Source: Rudanella lutea DSM 19387 (lineage in GTDB: Bacteria > Bacteroidota > Bacteroidia > Cytophagales > Spirosomataceae). Taken from it: 64,000 nt of DNA. The translations under genes and the position numbers were made by a program. The stretch covers positions 2,772,694 to 2,836,693 of the forward strand of contig NZ_KB913013.1 of the NCBI RefSeq assembly GCF_000383955.1. Direction: 5' to 3'. A model generated the notes under the pieces. It ran no database searches, was not told the DNA's origin, and saw nothing but the letters and a program-made list of their open reading frames with translations. This document shows, piece after piece, positions 1 through 7,559 of this stretch; position 1 is the stretch's first letter, and each line of letters opens with the position of its first letter.

Positions 1-290
1 CGCATCAGTTCTTTGGTTTCGTCCCAGAACCCGGCGGGCACCCGCGCATCAATTCCCTTATCGCCAATGACCGCAAACTTCCGATCATCAACGGCCAGGT
101 AAAAAAGTACGCCGTTTTGTTCACGGGTTTGGTGCATACCTAAATGCGCAAACACCTCAATAGCCCGCGCCACCGGGTCGCCCGTCGGGCAAGGGCCTTC
201 AATATGGACCCGAACCTCACCCGATGTGGCTAACTCAGCCTGCTTGATAGCGGCTATGATCTGTTGTTGCTGTTCGGCAGGGATCTGCAT
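1..290 (-). CDS. TPM-domain protein, C-terminus cut by window edge
   Basis: The reading frame starts at the ATG complementary to 288-290 and runs off the left edge, so only about 96 N-terminal residues are visible. They start MQIPAEQQQQ and include GEVRVHIEG and NGVLFYLAVDDRKFAVIGD. This matches the TPM (YgcG-like) domain, a membrane-associated fold in some cases linked to phosphatase activity or photosystem assembly. No signal peptide precedes it, so it is the short form of the family. It lies directly downstream of lemA on the same strand, and LemA plus TPM proteins are a frequent pair. A heptad-repeat hairpin separates the two genes. The family call is good; the biochemical role is unknown. 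Confidence 0.75.
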   Translation of the reverse strand, partial: MQIPAEQQQQIIAAIKQAELATSGEVRVHIEGPCPTGDPVARAIEVFAHLGMHQTREQNGVLFYLAVDDRKFAVIGDKGIDARVPAGFWDETKELM

Positions 291-292
291 GG

Positions 293-388
293 CTTAATGC
301 GTAATGTGTAATGATGAATGCGTAATGAAAGAAGGTCAATCGTTGTGAACGTTCTTACGCATTACGCATTCATCATTCCGCATTATTT
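293..388. repeat. Inverted repeat built of degenerate heptads (TAATGCG type)
   Basis: The left arm reads in strict 7-nt register from 295: TAATGCG at 295-301, TAATGTG at 302-308, then TAATGAT, GAATGCG and TAATGAA up to 329. The right arm (about 353-388) carries the same type of heptads on the minus strand, so the whole element can fold into a long imperfect hairpin. The stop codon TAA of the lemA gene is the first three bases of the first minus-strand heptad. There is no T-run, so it is not a standard terminator. The same unit is used at 5545-5634. Confidence 0.85.
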
Positions 389-967
389 AAAATCTACCGT
401 TGGTGCCGACTGGGCTGCCTGGCTGGCTTCGAAGAAGCCCCGACGCTGGAACCCGAAAATACCGGCAAAAATGTTGTTCGGAAACGACCGTACCGACTGG
501 TTATAGTCGCCTACAACCTGATTGAAATCGTTACGGGCCACCGTGATTCGGTTCTCAGTGCCTTCCAGCTGCGCCTGTAAATCAGAGAAGTTTTGCGTAG
601 CGCGGAGTTGTGGGTAGTTTTCGGCTACCGCCAGCAGGCGCGACAATGAGCCCGACAGTTGGTCCTGCGCGGCCTGGAACTTCTGGATATTTTCGGGGGT
701 CAACTGATCGGCATTCAGGTTAATACCGGTGGCATTGGCCCGCGCCGAAATAACGGCCTGCAACGTACTTTTTTCAAAGTTGGCAGCTCCCTGTACGGTA
801 CGTACCAGGTTAGGAATCAGGTCGGCCCGGCGTTGGTACTGCGTCTGGACGTTACCCCAGGTTTTTTCAACGGCAGTATCTTTTTCTACAAGACCGTTGT
901 ATGAGCTACAGCCGTACATACCTAACAGGACGAGGACAACGACGACGATAATTGTGGTTCTTGACAT
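383..967 (-). CDS. LemA family protein
   Basis: The protein has 194 residues from the chosen Met (MSRTTIIVV), which sits directly before the hydrophobic N-terminal segment; an upstream in-frame Met at 1000 would add 11 unlikely residues. A membrane or lipoprotein-like segment ending in GMYGCSS is followed by the LemA core: VEKTWGNVQTQYQRRADLIPNLV, here split by eye into its two helical halves, and later NRITVARNDFNQVVGDYN and FPNNIFAGIFGF. LemA proteins are coiled, mostly helical, membrane-anchored proteins of unclear role, often encoded with TPM proteins. The TPM gene follows on the same strand after the repeat element. Confidence 0.92.
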   Translation of the reverse strand: MSRTTIIVVVVLVLLGMYGCSSYNGLVEKDTAVEKTWGNVQTQYQRRADLIPNLVRTVQGAANFEKSTLQAVISARANATGINLNADQLTPENIQKFQAAQDQLSGSLSRLLAVAENYPQLRATQNFSDLQAQLEGTENRITVARNDFNQVVGDYNQSVRSFPNNIFAGIFGFQRRGFFEASQAAQSAPTVDFK

Positions 968-1126
968 GGTTTCTAATTTGATAAACGGGTTGATCGTCAA
1001 ATCGGGGTAAAGCTAAAAAAAATCCGATCAGTTCTGTAAGTACTATTTTTTGGGGACCGTTGTTTGAATGGATGAGCGGCCGAAAAACGCGATTAGCTCA
1101 CGAAAGGCACGAATTTATCCCAAAAG

Positions 1127-1160
1127 AACCGGGCCGGAAGATACACCTCCCGGCCCGGTT
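1127..1160 (-). terminator. Hairpin after the cryptochrome gene
   Basis: A perfect 11-bp stem (1127-1137 with 1150-1160) with a 12-nt loop lies 12 nt beyond the stop codon of the cryptochrome gene on the minus strand. The tail on that strand is CTTTTG, so the U-tract is weak. It is most likely an intrinsic terminator. Confidence 0.6.
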
Positions 1161-1172
1161 TGCTGTCTTACC

Positions 1173-2636
1173 TTAGCGTTTCAGCCACTTGTTGGGGTTT
1201 ACCAGCGGCATTGGGTACGTATCGCCGAGCGCGATACCGTACTGTCGTTGCTCAGGTGGGCTCAGGTTCGAGACAATATGGACCTTCGGCGCAGGGACTT
1301 TGGCCAGTTCGGGGAGCCAGTGCCTTACGTATTCGCCCCCTTCATCGTAACGGGTAGCCTGTGTGTAAATATTGAAGTACCGATCTTCGCGGGGGTCGTT
1401 GCCCACACCCGCCGTGTAGTTCCAGTTCCCCCAGTTGCTGCACGGGTCGTAGTCGACGAGCATACTCTCAAACCAGGCCGCCCCCCAGGTCCAGTCGATG
1501 CCCAGGTCTTTGACCAGAAAACTGCCCACGTTCTGCCGACCCCGGTTGCTCATGAAGCCCGTAGCGGCCAGTTCGCGCATGTTGGCGTCGATAAACGGAA
1601 TGCCTGTTTGCCCTTCGGTCCAGCGAATAAATAAATTCTGATCGTGCCGCCAGCGTTTCTGGAGGTCGTGCTTGATACCGCTCGGCTTAAAAATGCGGTC
1701 ACCGAAGCGTAGAGCCACAAACCGGAAGAAATCCCGCCAGATCAACTCGAAAATGAGCCAGTACGTCGACTGGAGCGCCAGCCGGTCGTTTTTCACGCGC
1801 TCGTCTTCGTAGCGCATCACCTCCTCGTAAATGGTTCGGGGCGACAAACAGCCGTGGGCCAACCAGGCCGAAAACTTGCTCGAATAGTCCTCGCCCAGCA
1901 ACCCGTTGCGGGTTTCTTTATAGGTCTTAATCAGGTCTTTTTCCCAGAGGTAACGTTCGAGCCGTTGCAGAGCCACGGTTTCGCCCCCCTTGAAGGCCAC
2001 CGCCCGCCGAGAGTCGGGCCGGTTCAGGGCTTCGATCTGCTCCGCCGAAAAACCGAACGAAGCGAGCGACGGCATATCACCGGGGTCGATTTCGGGCACG
2101 AGCTTCACCCGCATGGGGTCTTCGACCGTCGCGCGGATTTTGGCCCGGCGCTCTACCTGATTCCGAAATTGCGAGAATACGTCGGGCAGGCGCGAAATAT
2201 CGAAGGGCAGGTCGCGCACGTGATAGAGCGTCGATTGCCAGAACAGCTCTAGGTCGATGTTTAGCGGTTTGAGCAGCTTGCTCAACCGCGATTCCATGCC
2301 GGTTTCTTCGCTTGTAACTTCCTTGCTGGCGTAGATGGCTTCCGCTTTGATTTCGCCAGCCAGCTCGGCCAGGATTTTGGCCGGGTCGCCCACGCGAATA
2401 ATCAGGTGCGCCCCCCGATTGCGCAGGTTGCGCCGGAGGTCGGCCACGCTTTCGATGAGGAAATTAGCCCGAAAGATTTCGGTTTTGCGGAAGCCCAAGC
2501 GCGGTAATGGCGCAAACAGAGCCGGATTGAAAATAAAAACGGGAAGCACTTCGTCGGCCTGCCGGACAGCCCGGCTAAAGGCTTCATTGTCGTGTAATCG
2601 TAGGTCGTTACGGAACCAGTACAGGATACGCTTCAT
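1173..2636 (-). CDS. DASH-type cryptochrome/photolyase
   Basis: The protein has 487 residues, normal for the family. The N-terminal photolyase domain begins with RILYWFRNDLRLHDNEAF, the usual antenna-cofactor fold. The C-terminal FAD domain shows SSKFSAWLAHGCLSPRTIY, the TYWLIFELIWRDFFRF helix, TGIPFIDANMRELAATGFM and SNRGRQNVGSFL, then GAAWFESMLVDYDPCSNWGN. These are the DASH signatures. DASH proteins bind FAD and MTHF and repair cyclobutane pyrimidine dimers in single-stranded DNA, with possible light signalling. The start codon directly abuts a heptad-repeat array. A spore-photoproduct-lyase-like gene lies 8 kb away, so the region has two UV-related enzymes but no shared operon. Confidence 0.95.
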   Translation of the reverse strand: MKRILYWFRNDLRLHDNEAFSRAVRQADEVLPVFIFNPALFAPLPRLGFRKTEIFRANFLIESVADLRRNLRNRGAHLIIRVGDPAKILAELAGEIKAEAIYASKEVTSEETGMESRLSKLLKPLNIDLELFWQSTLYHVRDLPFDISRLPDVFSQFRNQVERRAKIRATVEDPMRVKLVPEIDPGDMPSLASFGFSAEQIEALNRPDSRRAVAFKGGETVALQRLERYLWEKDLIKTYKETRNGLLGEDYSSKFSAWLAHGCLSPRTIYEEVMRYEDERVKNDRLALQSTYWLIFELIWRDFFRFVALRFGDRIFKPSGIKHDLQKRWRHDQNLFIRWTEGQTGIPFIDANMRELAATGFMSNRGRQNVGSFLVKDLGIDWTWGAAWFESMLVDYDPCSNWGNWNYTAGVGNDPREDRYFNIYTQATRYDEGGEYVRHWLPELAKVPAPKVHIVSNLSPPEQRQYGIALGDTYPMPLVNPNKWLKR

Positions 2637-2790
2637 CAGTAATCAGTGAACAGTTATCAACGAACAGTGAACAATGAGCAATCCGTGCGCCGTACGTCAC
2701 ATTGAACAATTCGCTATGCAGGCTCAACCGCTTTACAAAGGATTTGTTCACTGCCTACTGCTCGTTGTTCGTTGTTAACTGTTCACTGTA
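2637..2790. repeat. Inverted repeat built of degenerate heptads (CAGTGAA type)
   Basis: The left arm, in strict 7-nt register from 2637, reads CAGTAAT, CAGTGAA, then CAGTTAT, CAACGAA, CAGTGAA, CAATGAG. The right arm (about 2745-2790) reads, on the minus strand, CAGTGAA, CAGTTAA, CAACGAA, CAACGAG and so on. The array begins two bases after the stop codon of the DUF547 gene and its other end touches the start codon of the cryptochrome gene, so it fills the whole intergenic space. The unit differs from the TAATGCG elements but the architecture is the same. Confidence 0.85.
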
Positions 2791-3549
2791 CTACTTCTGT
2801 TCGTTCAGATTCCAGTTATAGTCGAGATATGAGATTTTGGTGTCGGTGGTCAGCTTGGTCTTGGAGTACCGGTTAATCCAGCTTTCCAGTGTTTTGCCAC
2901 TTTTCTCGAAGTCGTCGCCGTACCAGTCCAGAATTTTCGAGAGCGACGCCCGGCTACCCGAAATGGCGTTTTTGGCTGGGTCGTTCAGAAAATCCACGCC
3001 CTGTTCATTCAGTTGGGCATCGAGTCGACTGCCTACATAAGCTTCATTCCGCAGTTTGGGGCACGACACAGCCGCGCATACCAGGGCGAAGTGAATCCGG
3101 GGGTCGTTGAACTGCTTGCGGATGGTACCATGCTCGATATTATCGAGGCTCATGGTTTCTTTCCCGATCTTGATAAAGCTTTTGGCCCAGGGCGTGTTCA
3201 CAAACGGGATCTGGATTTTGCTGCCGATGTCTTTGATGCTTTTGACGGGGTAATAATCAAGAATCAGCCGAAGCGTGTAGGCGTTGTAGGCATTAATCCA
3301 GTACGCCAGTTGGTCGTTTTTGCTCCAGTTGGCCGCGGGTGGGTTTTTGCTCAACAGGTCGAGGTACGCGTTGAGGTCTTTAGGGTCTTTTTTGAGGCCT
3401 TTATAATTGACCATTCCTTTTTCATCCACGTATTTTTTCAGGACCCGGTCAAACAGGCTATGGTCAACCGACTGCGGGGCCGATGCCCCAACGGCTACGG
3501 CAAAAAAGAGGCAGCACGCAGCTACCATGAAGGTGATTTTTTGGTACAT
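2791..3549 (-). CDS. DUF547 domain secreted protein
   Basis: The protein has 252 residues. An N-terminal signal peptide (hydrophobic run ending in AVAVGASA) is followed by a DUF547 domain: VDHSLFDRVLKKYVDEKGMVNY, split around the conserved DxxGMVNY element, then QLAYWINAYNAYTLRLIL and HFALVCAAVSCPKLRNEAY. The conserved Asn, His and Cys residues of the family are visible. The function of DUF547 is not known; it is common in periplasmic proteins of Bacteroidota and Proteobacteria. It is transcribed toward the cryptochrome gene, separated from it by the heptad-repeat element. Confidence 0.9.
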   Translation of the reverse strand: MYQKITFMVAACCLFFAVAVGASAPQSVDHSLFDRVLKKYVDEKGMVNYKGLKKDPKDLNAYLDLLSKNPPAANWSKNDQLAYWINAYNAYTLRLILDYYPVKSIKDIGSKIQIPFVNTPWAKSFIKIGKETMSLDNIEHGTIRKQFNDPRIHFALVCAAVSCPKLRNEAYVGSRLDAQLNEQGVDFLNDPAKNAISGSRASLSKILDWYGDDFEKSGKTLESWINRYSKTKLTTDTKISYLDYNWNLNEQK

Positions 3550-3568
3550 CGCGAACGGGGGAATACCC

Positions 3569-3576
3569 TACTTTTG
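3569..3576 (+). promoter_or_regulatory. Candidate Bacteroidota -7 box for the 3634 dehydrogenase gene
   Basis: TACTTTTG matches the Bacteroidota TAnnTTTG element exactly, 57 nt before the ATG. A TTTG lies upstream at 3540-3543, but the 25-nt spacing is longer than usual, so the -33 assignment is weak. Confidence 0.4.
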
Positions 3577-3633
3577 TCTCTAACCATATACGCGCTGCAA
3601 AGGCCAAAAGTTTACACTGTACCGACAGAAGTT

Positions 3634-4422
3634 ATGAATCTTAATCTTACCGGCAAAACCGCCCTTGTTTGTGGCAGTACGCAGGGAATCGGCCGTGCAT
3701 CGGCGGTCGAGTTAGCCCTGCTGGGTGCCAGCGTCTTTCTGATGGCCCGCAACGAAGCCGCCCTTCAGCAAACCATCACCGAGCTCGACACCAGTCAGGG
3801 GCAGCAGCACGGGTTCGTGGTCGCCGATTTTAGTCAGGCGGGGAGTGTATCCAACGCCCTGCGTGATTTACTGGCCAAAACGCCTGTTATCCACATACTT
3901 ATCAACAATACGGGCGGACCGGCTGGTGGGCCACTCATCGACGCGTCCGCCGAGGCTTTTGTCCAGACGTTTCACAACCACCTGATCAACAACCAAACGC
4001 TGGTACAGGCGCTGGCCCCCGGTATGCGCGAGGCCGGTTACGGGCGCATCGTCAACATCATCAGCACCTCGGTTAAGCAGCCCATTGTGGGGCTTGGCGT
4101 GTCGAACACCATCCGGGGGGCCGTGGCGCAATGGGCCAAAACTCTTTCGCTGGAGCTGGGCCCCTGGGGCATCACGGTCAACAACGTGCTGCCGGGCTAC
4201 ACCCGCACAGCGCGGCTCGATGCCGTGCTGAGTATGCGGGCCGGGGCTTCGGGCAAGACCGAAGACGAGGTAGCCGCCCAAATGGAGCGCGAAATCCCCA
4301 TCGGCCGTTTCGCTACGGCCGAGGAAGTAGCCGCTGCCGTGGCTTTCCTGTGCACACCCGCAGCCGCCAGCATCTCAGGTATCAACGTACCGGTTGATGG
4401 TGGTAAAACGGGAGGACTTTGA
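3634..4422 (+). CDS. Short-chain dehydrogenase-like protein without the usual YxxxK
   Basis: The protein has 262 residues, starting MNLNLTGKTALVCGSTQGIG after a candidate -7 box; the frame stays open upstream, but only this start fits the family. The Rossmann motif (CGSTQGIGRASA) and NNTGG are present, so NAD(P) binding is plausible. The position of the catalytic Tyr and Lys reads GVSNTIRGAVAQWAKTL, so the YxxxK pair appears replaced by Asn and Arg. The C-terminal INVPVDGGKTGG is typical of SDRs. It may be an atypical subfamily with a different mechanism or a non-catalytic binder. It converges on the gene at 4446, and the 3-prime end enters an octad repeat. Confidence 0.85.
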   Translation: MNLNLTGKTALVCGSTQGIGRASAVELALLGASVFLMARNEAALQQTITELDTSQGQQHGFVVADFSQAGSVSNALRDLLAKTPVIHILINNTGGPAGGPLIDASAEAFVQTFHNHLINNQTLVQALAPGMREAGYGRIVNIISTSVKQPIVGLGVSNTIRGAVAQWAKTLSLELGPWGITVNNVLPGYTRTARLDAVLSMRAGASGKTEDEVAAQMEREIPIGRFATAEEVAAAVAFLCTPAAASISGINVPVDGGKTGGL

Positions 4423-4500
4423 AGAGTGAAAGAGTGAAAGAGCGGCTAAATAACTGCCATTTTCCTCGTCACATCCACTCTTTCGCTCTTTAACCCTTTC
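4423..4500. repeat. Inverted repeat built of degenerate octads (GAGTGAAA type)
   Basis: Directly after the TGA of the dehydrogenase gene, two copies of GAGTGAAA and a diverged third follow at about 4424-4448. The opposite arm (about 4467-4500) carries related octads on the minus strand: GTGAAAGG, GTTAAAGA, GCGAAAGA. The right arm lies inside the coding region of the gene ending at 4446, where it encodes the last residues around MVKGLKSER. The unit is 8 nt rather than 7. Confidence 0.7.
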
Positions 4501-5417
4501 ACCATTCCAACCGTCTGCCGAATGGCCTCTATGTTCGTGGTGGGGGTGTAGTTGAAGCGGCTGTTAAACTTGGCCGAGTCGAAGAAATACGGTCGGTCGT
4601 ACTGGTAGCGCATTTCGTAGATTTCTTTCATGATCGGCACGAAAAGGCCCAACGTCCAGAGGCCCCAACTGGGGAGTGTCTGCACACCCGCTTTGGCGTT
4701 CATGACCTCTGCAAACAGCTTTGCCCACTCCTCGCCGGTGGGTGCTTCGGGGGTTACGGGCAGGTTCCAGATCTGATTGAAGGCATCGGGCGTGTTGCCC
4801 AGCAGGGCCGTTCCCTTGGCCAGATCGGGCGTGTAACCCGTGGAGTGTGGCACCTTCGCGTTGCAAAGCCACTGCGCTGATTTCCCCTTCACCAGATTAT
4901 CGTAAATGAGCGTCATGGTGATGCTGGTTTGCTTAACCGGCCCGAAGAAATCCGGCGACCGTGCGATGATCGCGTCGATGCGTCCCTGTTCCACCGCGTC
5001 CAGAATGGCCCGGTCGACGGCAGCCCGCACCTCCCCTTTTTTGCTCGTAGGGCTCATGGGCGAGGCTTCGGTGATGTGCCGAACGTTGTCGCCCCCGATT
5101 GCGTAGACGTTATCGAAAAACACCAGTTTGGCCCGGTGTTTGGCGCAGGCGTCCACCACGTTCCGAATCAGCGCGGGCCAACGCTCCTGCCAGCGTTTGG
5201 TGTTGTACTCAAAGCCCACTGTCACGTAGCACACCTCGCTACCAGCCACCGCCCGGTCTACCTGAGACGCATCGGTAAGGTCGGCGGGGAGTAACTGATC
5301 GGTTGGGTTAACGGCTTTGGGATTTCGGCTCACCAACCGAATATCCGTTGTGTAATGCGGAAGGGCCTTCGCCAACTCCACGCCGATGGCGCCACCGGCC
5401 CCCAGAATCGTTTGCAT
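4446..5417 (-). CDS. NAD(P)-binding epimerase/reductase-like protein
   Basis: The protein has 323 residues from the Met of MQTILGAGGAIGVELAKAL; the 26 upstream in-frame residues do not fit the family. GAGGAIG is an NAD(P)-binding glycine motif of the extended SDR/NmrA class. No clear YxxxK triad is visible, so substrate and reaction are uncertain; a sugar-nucleotide or reductase-type activity is possible. The C-terminal tail (MVKGLKSERVDVTRKMAVI) is encoded by the right arm of the octad repeat and is probably repeat-derived. Downstream of prfA on the same strand, but separated from it by a terminator. Confidence 0.8.
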   Translation of the reverse strand: MQTILGAGGAIGVELAKALPHYTTDIRLVSRNPKAVNPTDQLLPADLTDASQVDRAVAGSEVCYVTVGFEYNTKRWQERWPALIRNVVDACAKHRAKLVFFDNVYAIGGDNVRHITEASPMSPTSKKGEVRAAVDRAILDAVEQGRIDAIIARSPDFFGPVKQTSITMTLIYDNLVKGKSAQWLCNAKVPHSTGYTPDLAKGTALLGNTPDAFNQIWNLPVTPEAPTGEEWAKLFAEVMNAKAGVQTLPSWGLWTLGLFVPIMKEIYEMRYQYDRPYFFDSAKFNSRFNYTPTTNIEAIRQTVGMVKGLKSERVDVTRKMAVI

Positions 5418-5473
5418 AGCTCGTACTATTGTTATTTGGGGGTCGATATTCGGACTTAAACAGCTGACTACAA

Positions 5474-5513
5474 ACAAAAAGCGTCTGTACGGCAAACCAC
5501 CGGTACAGACGCT
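5474..5513 (-). terminator. Intrinsic terminator downstream of prfA
   Basis: An 11-bp perfect stem (5480-5490 with 5503-5513) with a 12-nt loop is followed on the minus strand by TTTTTG. It lies about 117 nt beyond the prfA stop codon, after the heptad-repeat hairpin. Confidence 0.8.
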
Positions 5514-5544
5514 CTATTTAGGGCACAAACGGGAGAGGGCAGTT

Positions 5545-5637
5545 TAATGTGTAATGATGAATGCGTAATGTATAATGATTGACGCGTCAGCCTATTATGC
5601 ATTACGCATTCATCATTACACATTATCCATTACACCG
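5545..5637. repeat. Inverted repeat built of degenerate heptads (TAATGAT type)
   Basis: From 5545 the plus strand reads in 7-nt register TAATGTG, TAATGAT, then GAATGCG, TAATGTA, TAATGAT to 5579. The right arm (about 5591-5637) carries the same heptads on the minus strand. It closely resembles the element at 293-388, and again the stop codon TAA of the upstream gene (prfA) is the start of a TAATG heptad. A normal terminator lies further downstream, so this hairpin is transcribed in the prfA 3-prime region. Confidence 0.85.
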
Positions 5638-6700
5638 CTCCTTCCTTCAATCGCTCGGCATTTTCGGCAATGCGGAGTTGCTCGATAAATTCGCCAATGT
5701 CGCCATCCATCACCGACGGCAGGTTGTACACCGTCAGGCCGATGCGGTGATCGGTTACGCGGCTTTGGGGGTAGTTGTACGTCCGAATTTTGTCGGACCG
5801 GTCGCCACTACCCACCATCGTTTTGCGCTGCGAGGCAATGGCGTCGTTGTGTTTCTGTAACTCAATCTCGTACAGGCGCGAGCGAAGTACGGTGAGGGCT
5901 TTATCGAAGTTTTTGAGCTGCGAACGTTCGTCCTGACACTGCACCACAATACCCGTAGGAATGTGCGTGAGTCGCACGGCCGAATACGTCGTGTTTACCG
6001 ACTGCCCACCGGCCCCCGACGAACAGAACGTATCTTTCCGAATGTCGTTCATATTCAGCTCCACATCCACCTCTTCGGCTTCGGGCAGTACGGCCACGCT
6101 GGCCGCCGAGGTATGAATCCGGCCCTGGGTTTCGGTGGCGGGTACACGCTGCACGCGATGCACACCCGACTCGAACTTCATTTTACCGTACACATCTTCG
6201 CCCTCCACTTCGGCCACAATTTCTTTATAGCCGCCCGACGAGCCTTCGGTAAAGTCGACGATGGATAGGCGCCAGCCCTGTTTTTCGCAGAAACGCTGGT
6301 ACATCCGGAAAATATCCCCGGCAAAAATGGCGGCCTCGTCGCCCCCGGTCCCCCCCCGAACTTCGAGGATGATGTTCTTACTGTCGTTCGGGTCTTTAGG
6401 AATGAGCATTTCCTTCAGCGTCTCCTCCATGGGCTCGCGCTGCGGCAGTAATTCGTCGAGCTCGGCTTTGGCCAGTTCGCGGAAATCTTCATCTTTTTCG
6501 GTCGCGATGATTTCCTTGGCGTTATCAATTTCGGCCAGCAACTGCTTGTAGGCCGTGTACTGATTGACGATTTTTTCGAGGTCTTTGTATTCTTTGCTCA
6601 GTTTCATGAACCGTTTCTGGTCCGACACGACCTCGGGCTGCACAATTTGTTGGGCAACCTCATCGAAACGCTCACGAATGGCTTCTAACTGTTCAAGCAT
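5630..6700 (-). CDS. prfA: Peptide chain release factor 1
   Basis: The protein has 356 residues, standard for RF1. It recognises UAA and UAG stop codons and triggers peptidyl-tRNA hydrolysis on the ribosome. The PCRF domain is followed by the recognition motif [15 protein letters not shown], where PAT is the RF1 tripeptide. The catalytic loop [18 protein letters not shown] carries GGQ at about residues 231-233, with the Ser/Tyr variant seen in Bacteroidota RF1. A divergent promoter pair lies upstream; the 3-prime end merges with a heptad-repeat hairpin and then a terminator. Confidence 0.97.
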   Translation of the reverse strand: MLEQLEAIRERFDEVAQQIVQPEVVSDQKRFMKLSKEYKDLEKIVNQYTAYKQLLAEIDNAKEIIATEKDEDFRELAKAELDELLPQREPMEETLKEMLIPKDPNDSKNIILEVRGGTGGDEAAIFAGDIFRMYQRFCEKQGWRLSIVDFTEGSSGGYKEIVAEVEGEDVYGKMKFESGVHRVQRVPATETQGRIHTSAASVAVLPEAEEVDVELNMNDIRKDTFCSSGAGGQSVNTTYSAVRLTHIPTGIVVQCQDERSQLKNFDKALTVLRSRLYEIELQKHNDAIASQRKTMVGSGDRSDKIRTYNYPQSRVTDHRIGLTVYNLPSVMDGDIGEFIEQLRIAENAERLKEGAV

Positions 6701-6763
6701 GATTCTGGGGAATTAGACGCGGCACCGGCGCGGGGCCGCCCGGGATCGTCCGGCGGTCTGGTG

Positions 6764-6791
6764 CAAAAATAAGACATTTTGGCGGCACCAA
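6764..6791 (-). promoter_or_regulatory. Candidate promoter of prfA
   Basis: On the minus strand TATTTTTG (plus 6764-6771) matches TAnnTTTG exactly. A TTG element (plus 6789-6791) lies 17 nt upstream of it. The start codon is 64 nt further on. Confidence 0.5.
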
Positions 6792-6809
6792 GGGCATTGC
6801 GTAACTTTA
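6777..6809 (+). promoter_or_regulatory. Candidate promoter of the Uma2 gene
   Basis: TTTTG at 6777-6781, a 20-nt spacer and TAACTTTA at 6802-6809 (one mismatch to TAnnTTTG), 25 nt before the ATG. It overlaps the divergent prfA promoter, so the two may compete. Confidence 0.4.
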
Positions 6810-6834
6810 AGGTAAAACCTGACTGACCACAGCT

Positions 6835-7476
6835 ATGGAAACAGTTGCCCTGGCGCCCAAACTGCCCGAAACCCTCGACGGGATACAGGAAGGGGAAGTT
6901 CTTCGGATTCCGGCCTCCTGGGATGAGTACCTCGACCTGCTGGAGACAACGCCGTACACCATTCAATTTCTGGGTGAAGAAATTATTATCATGGGTCAAG
7001 CCACCGACATTCACGAACAATTAGTTATTCGTTTGGGTAAACTGTTTGCCCTTTATTTCGACGAGCTCGATGGGGACTACCGGGTCCTGGGGAGTAATGT
7101 TAAACTGGTAACGCCCGGTCAGGTTGGCGATTTCAATGCCGACTTATCGGTGGTCCGGGGGCCATCGGAGTACGGACCAACCAAAACAGGGCGTAACTCG
7201 ACTGCGCGAATCACAAATCCGTACATCGTTGTAGAAGTATTATCGAAGAGCACGCGGAATTTTGATTTGGGGGGCAAACTGCTTGCTTACGCCGAAATTC
7301 CGTCGTTACAGCACGTTCTGCTGGTTGACCAACACACGGTAGAAGTTCATATTTCGTCCCGCACCGATCAACCGAATCAGTGGCTTACCACCCGGTATAA
7401 TGCTTTGTCTGATGTAGTGGCAATTGACGGCTTCAACCTGAAATTAGACGCGGTGTACCGGAAGATTCTGGGATGA
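6835..7476 (+). CDS. Uma2 family nuclease-fold protein (DUF820)
   Basis: The protein has 213 residues, normal for Uma2. The family has a PD-(D/E)xK nuclease fold; here the Asp in FNADLSVVRGP and the Glu-x-Leu-Ser in NPYIVVEVLSKSTRNFDLGG fit the active-site positions, followed by KLLAYAEIPSLQHVLLVD. Members are abundant in cyanobacteria and Cytophagales and their role is unknown, often suspected to be linked to mobile DNA or DNA repair. No partner gene or mobile element is next to it. Confidence 0.9.
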   Translation: METVALAPKLPETLDGIQEGEVLRIPASWDEYLDLLETTPYTIQFLGEEIIIMGQATDIHEQLVIRLGKLFALYFDELDGDYRVLGSNVKLVTPGQVGDFNADLSVVRGPSEYGPTKTGRNSTARITNPYIVVEVLSKSTRNFDLGGKLLAYAEIPSLQHVLLVDQHTVEVHISSRTDQPNQWLTTRYNALSDVVAIDGFNLKLDAVYRKILG

Positions 7477-7559
7477 TGTTGCGCACTTCCGGTGGATCGG
7501 TAGCAACTCAATAGCCTCTTTCTCGGTTATAGAACCGATTATCGGCTTGTACCTGTACT

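Noticed and set aside
318-506. Open frame across the first heptad repeat with HYAFIIPHY-like residues
   Set aside because: It is the translation of the repeat plus the antisense strand of lemA; no independent coding evidence.
293-2790. Heptad hairpins as ordinary intrinsic terminators
   Set aside because: No T-run follows either arm, loops are long, and prfA has a separate normal terminator beyond its hairpin.
293-5637. Heptad arrays as a CRISPR array or retroelement (DGR) template
   Set aside because: Units are too short and diverged, no spacers, no cas or reverse transcriptase gene in the window.
5579-5860. Open frame across the second heptad repeat
   Set aside because: Same type of repeat-derived peptide joined to antisense of prfA.
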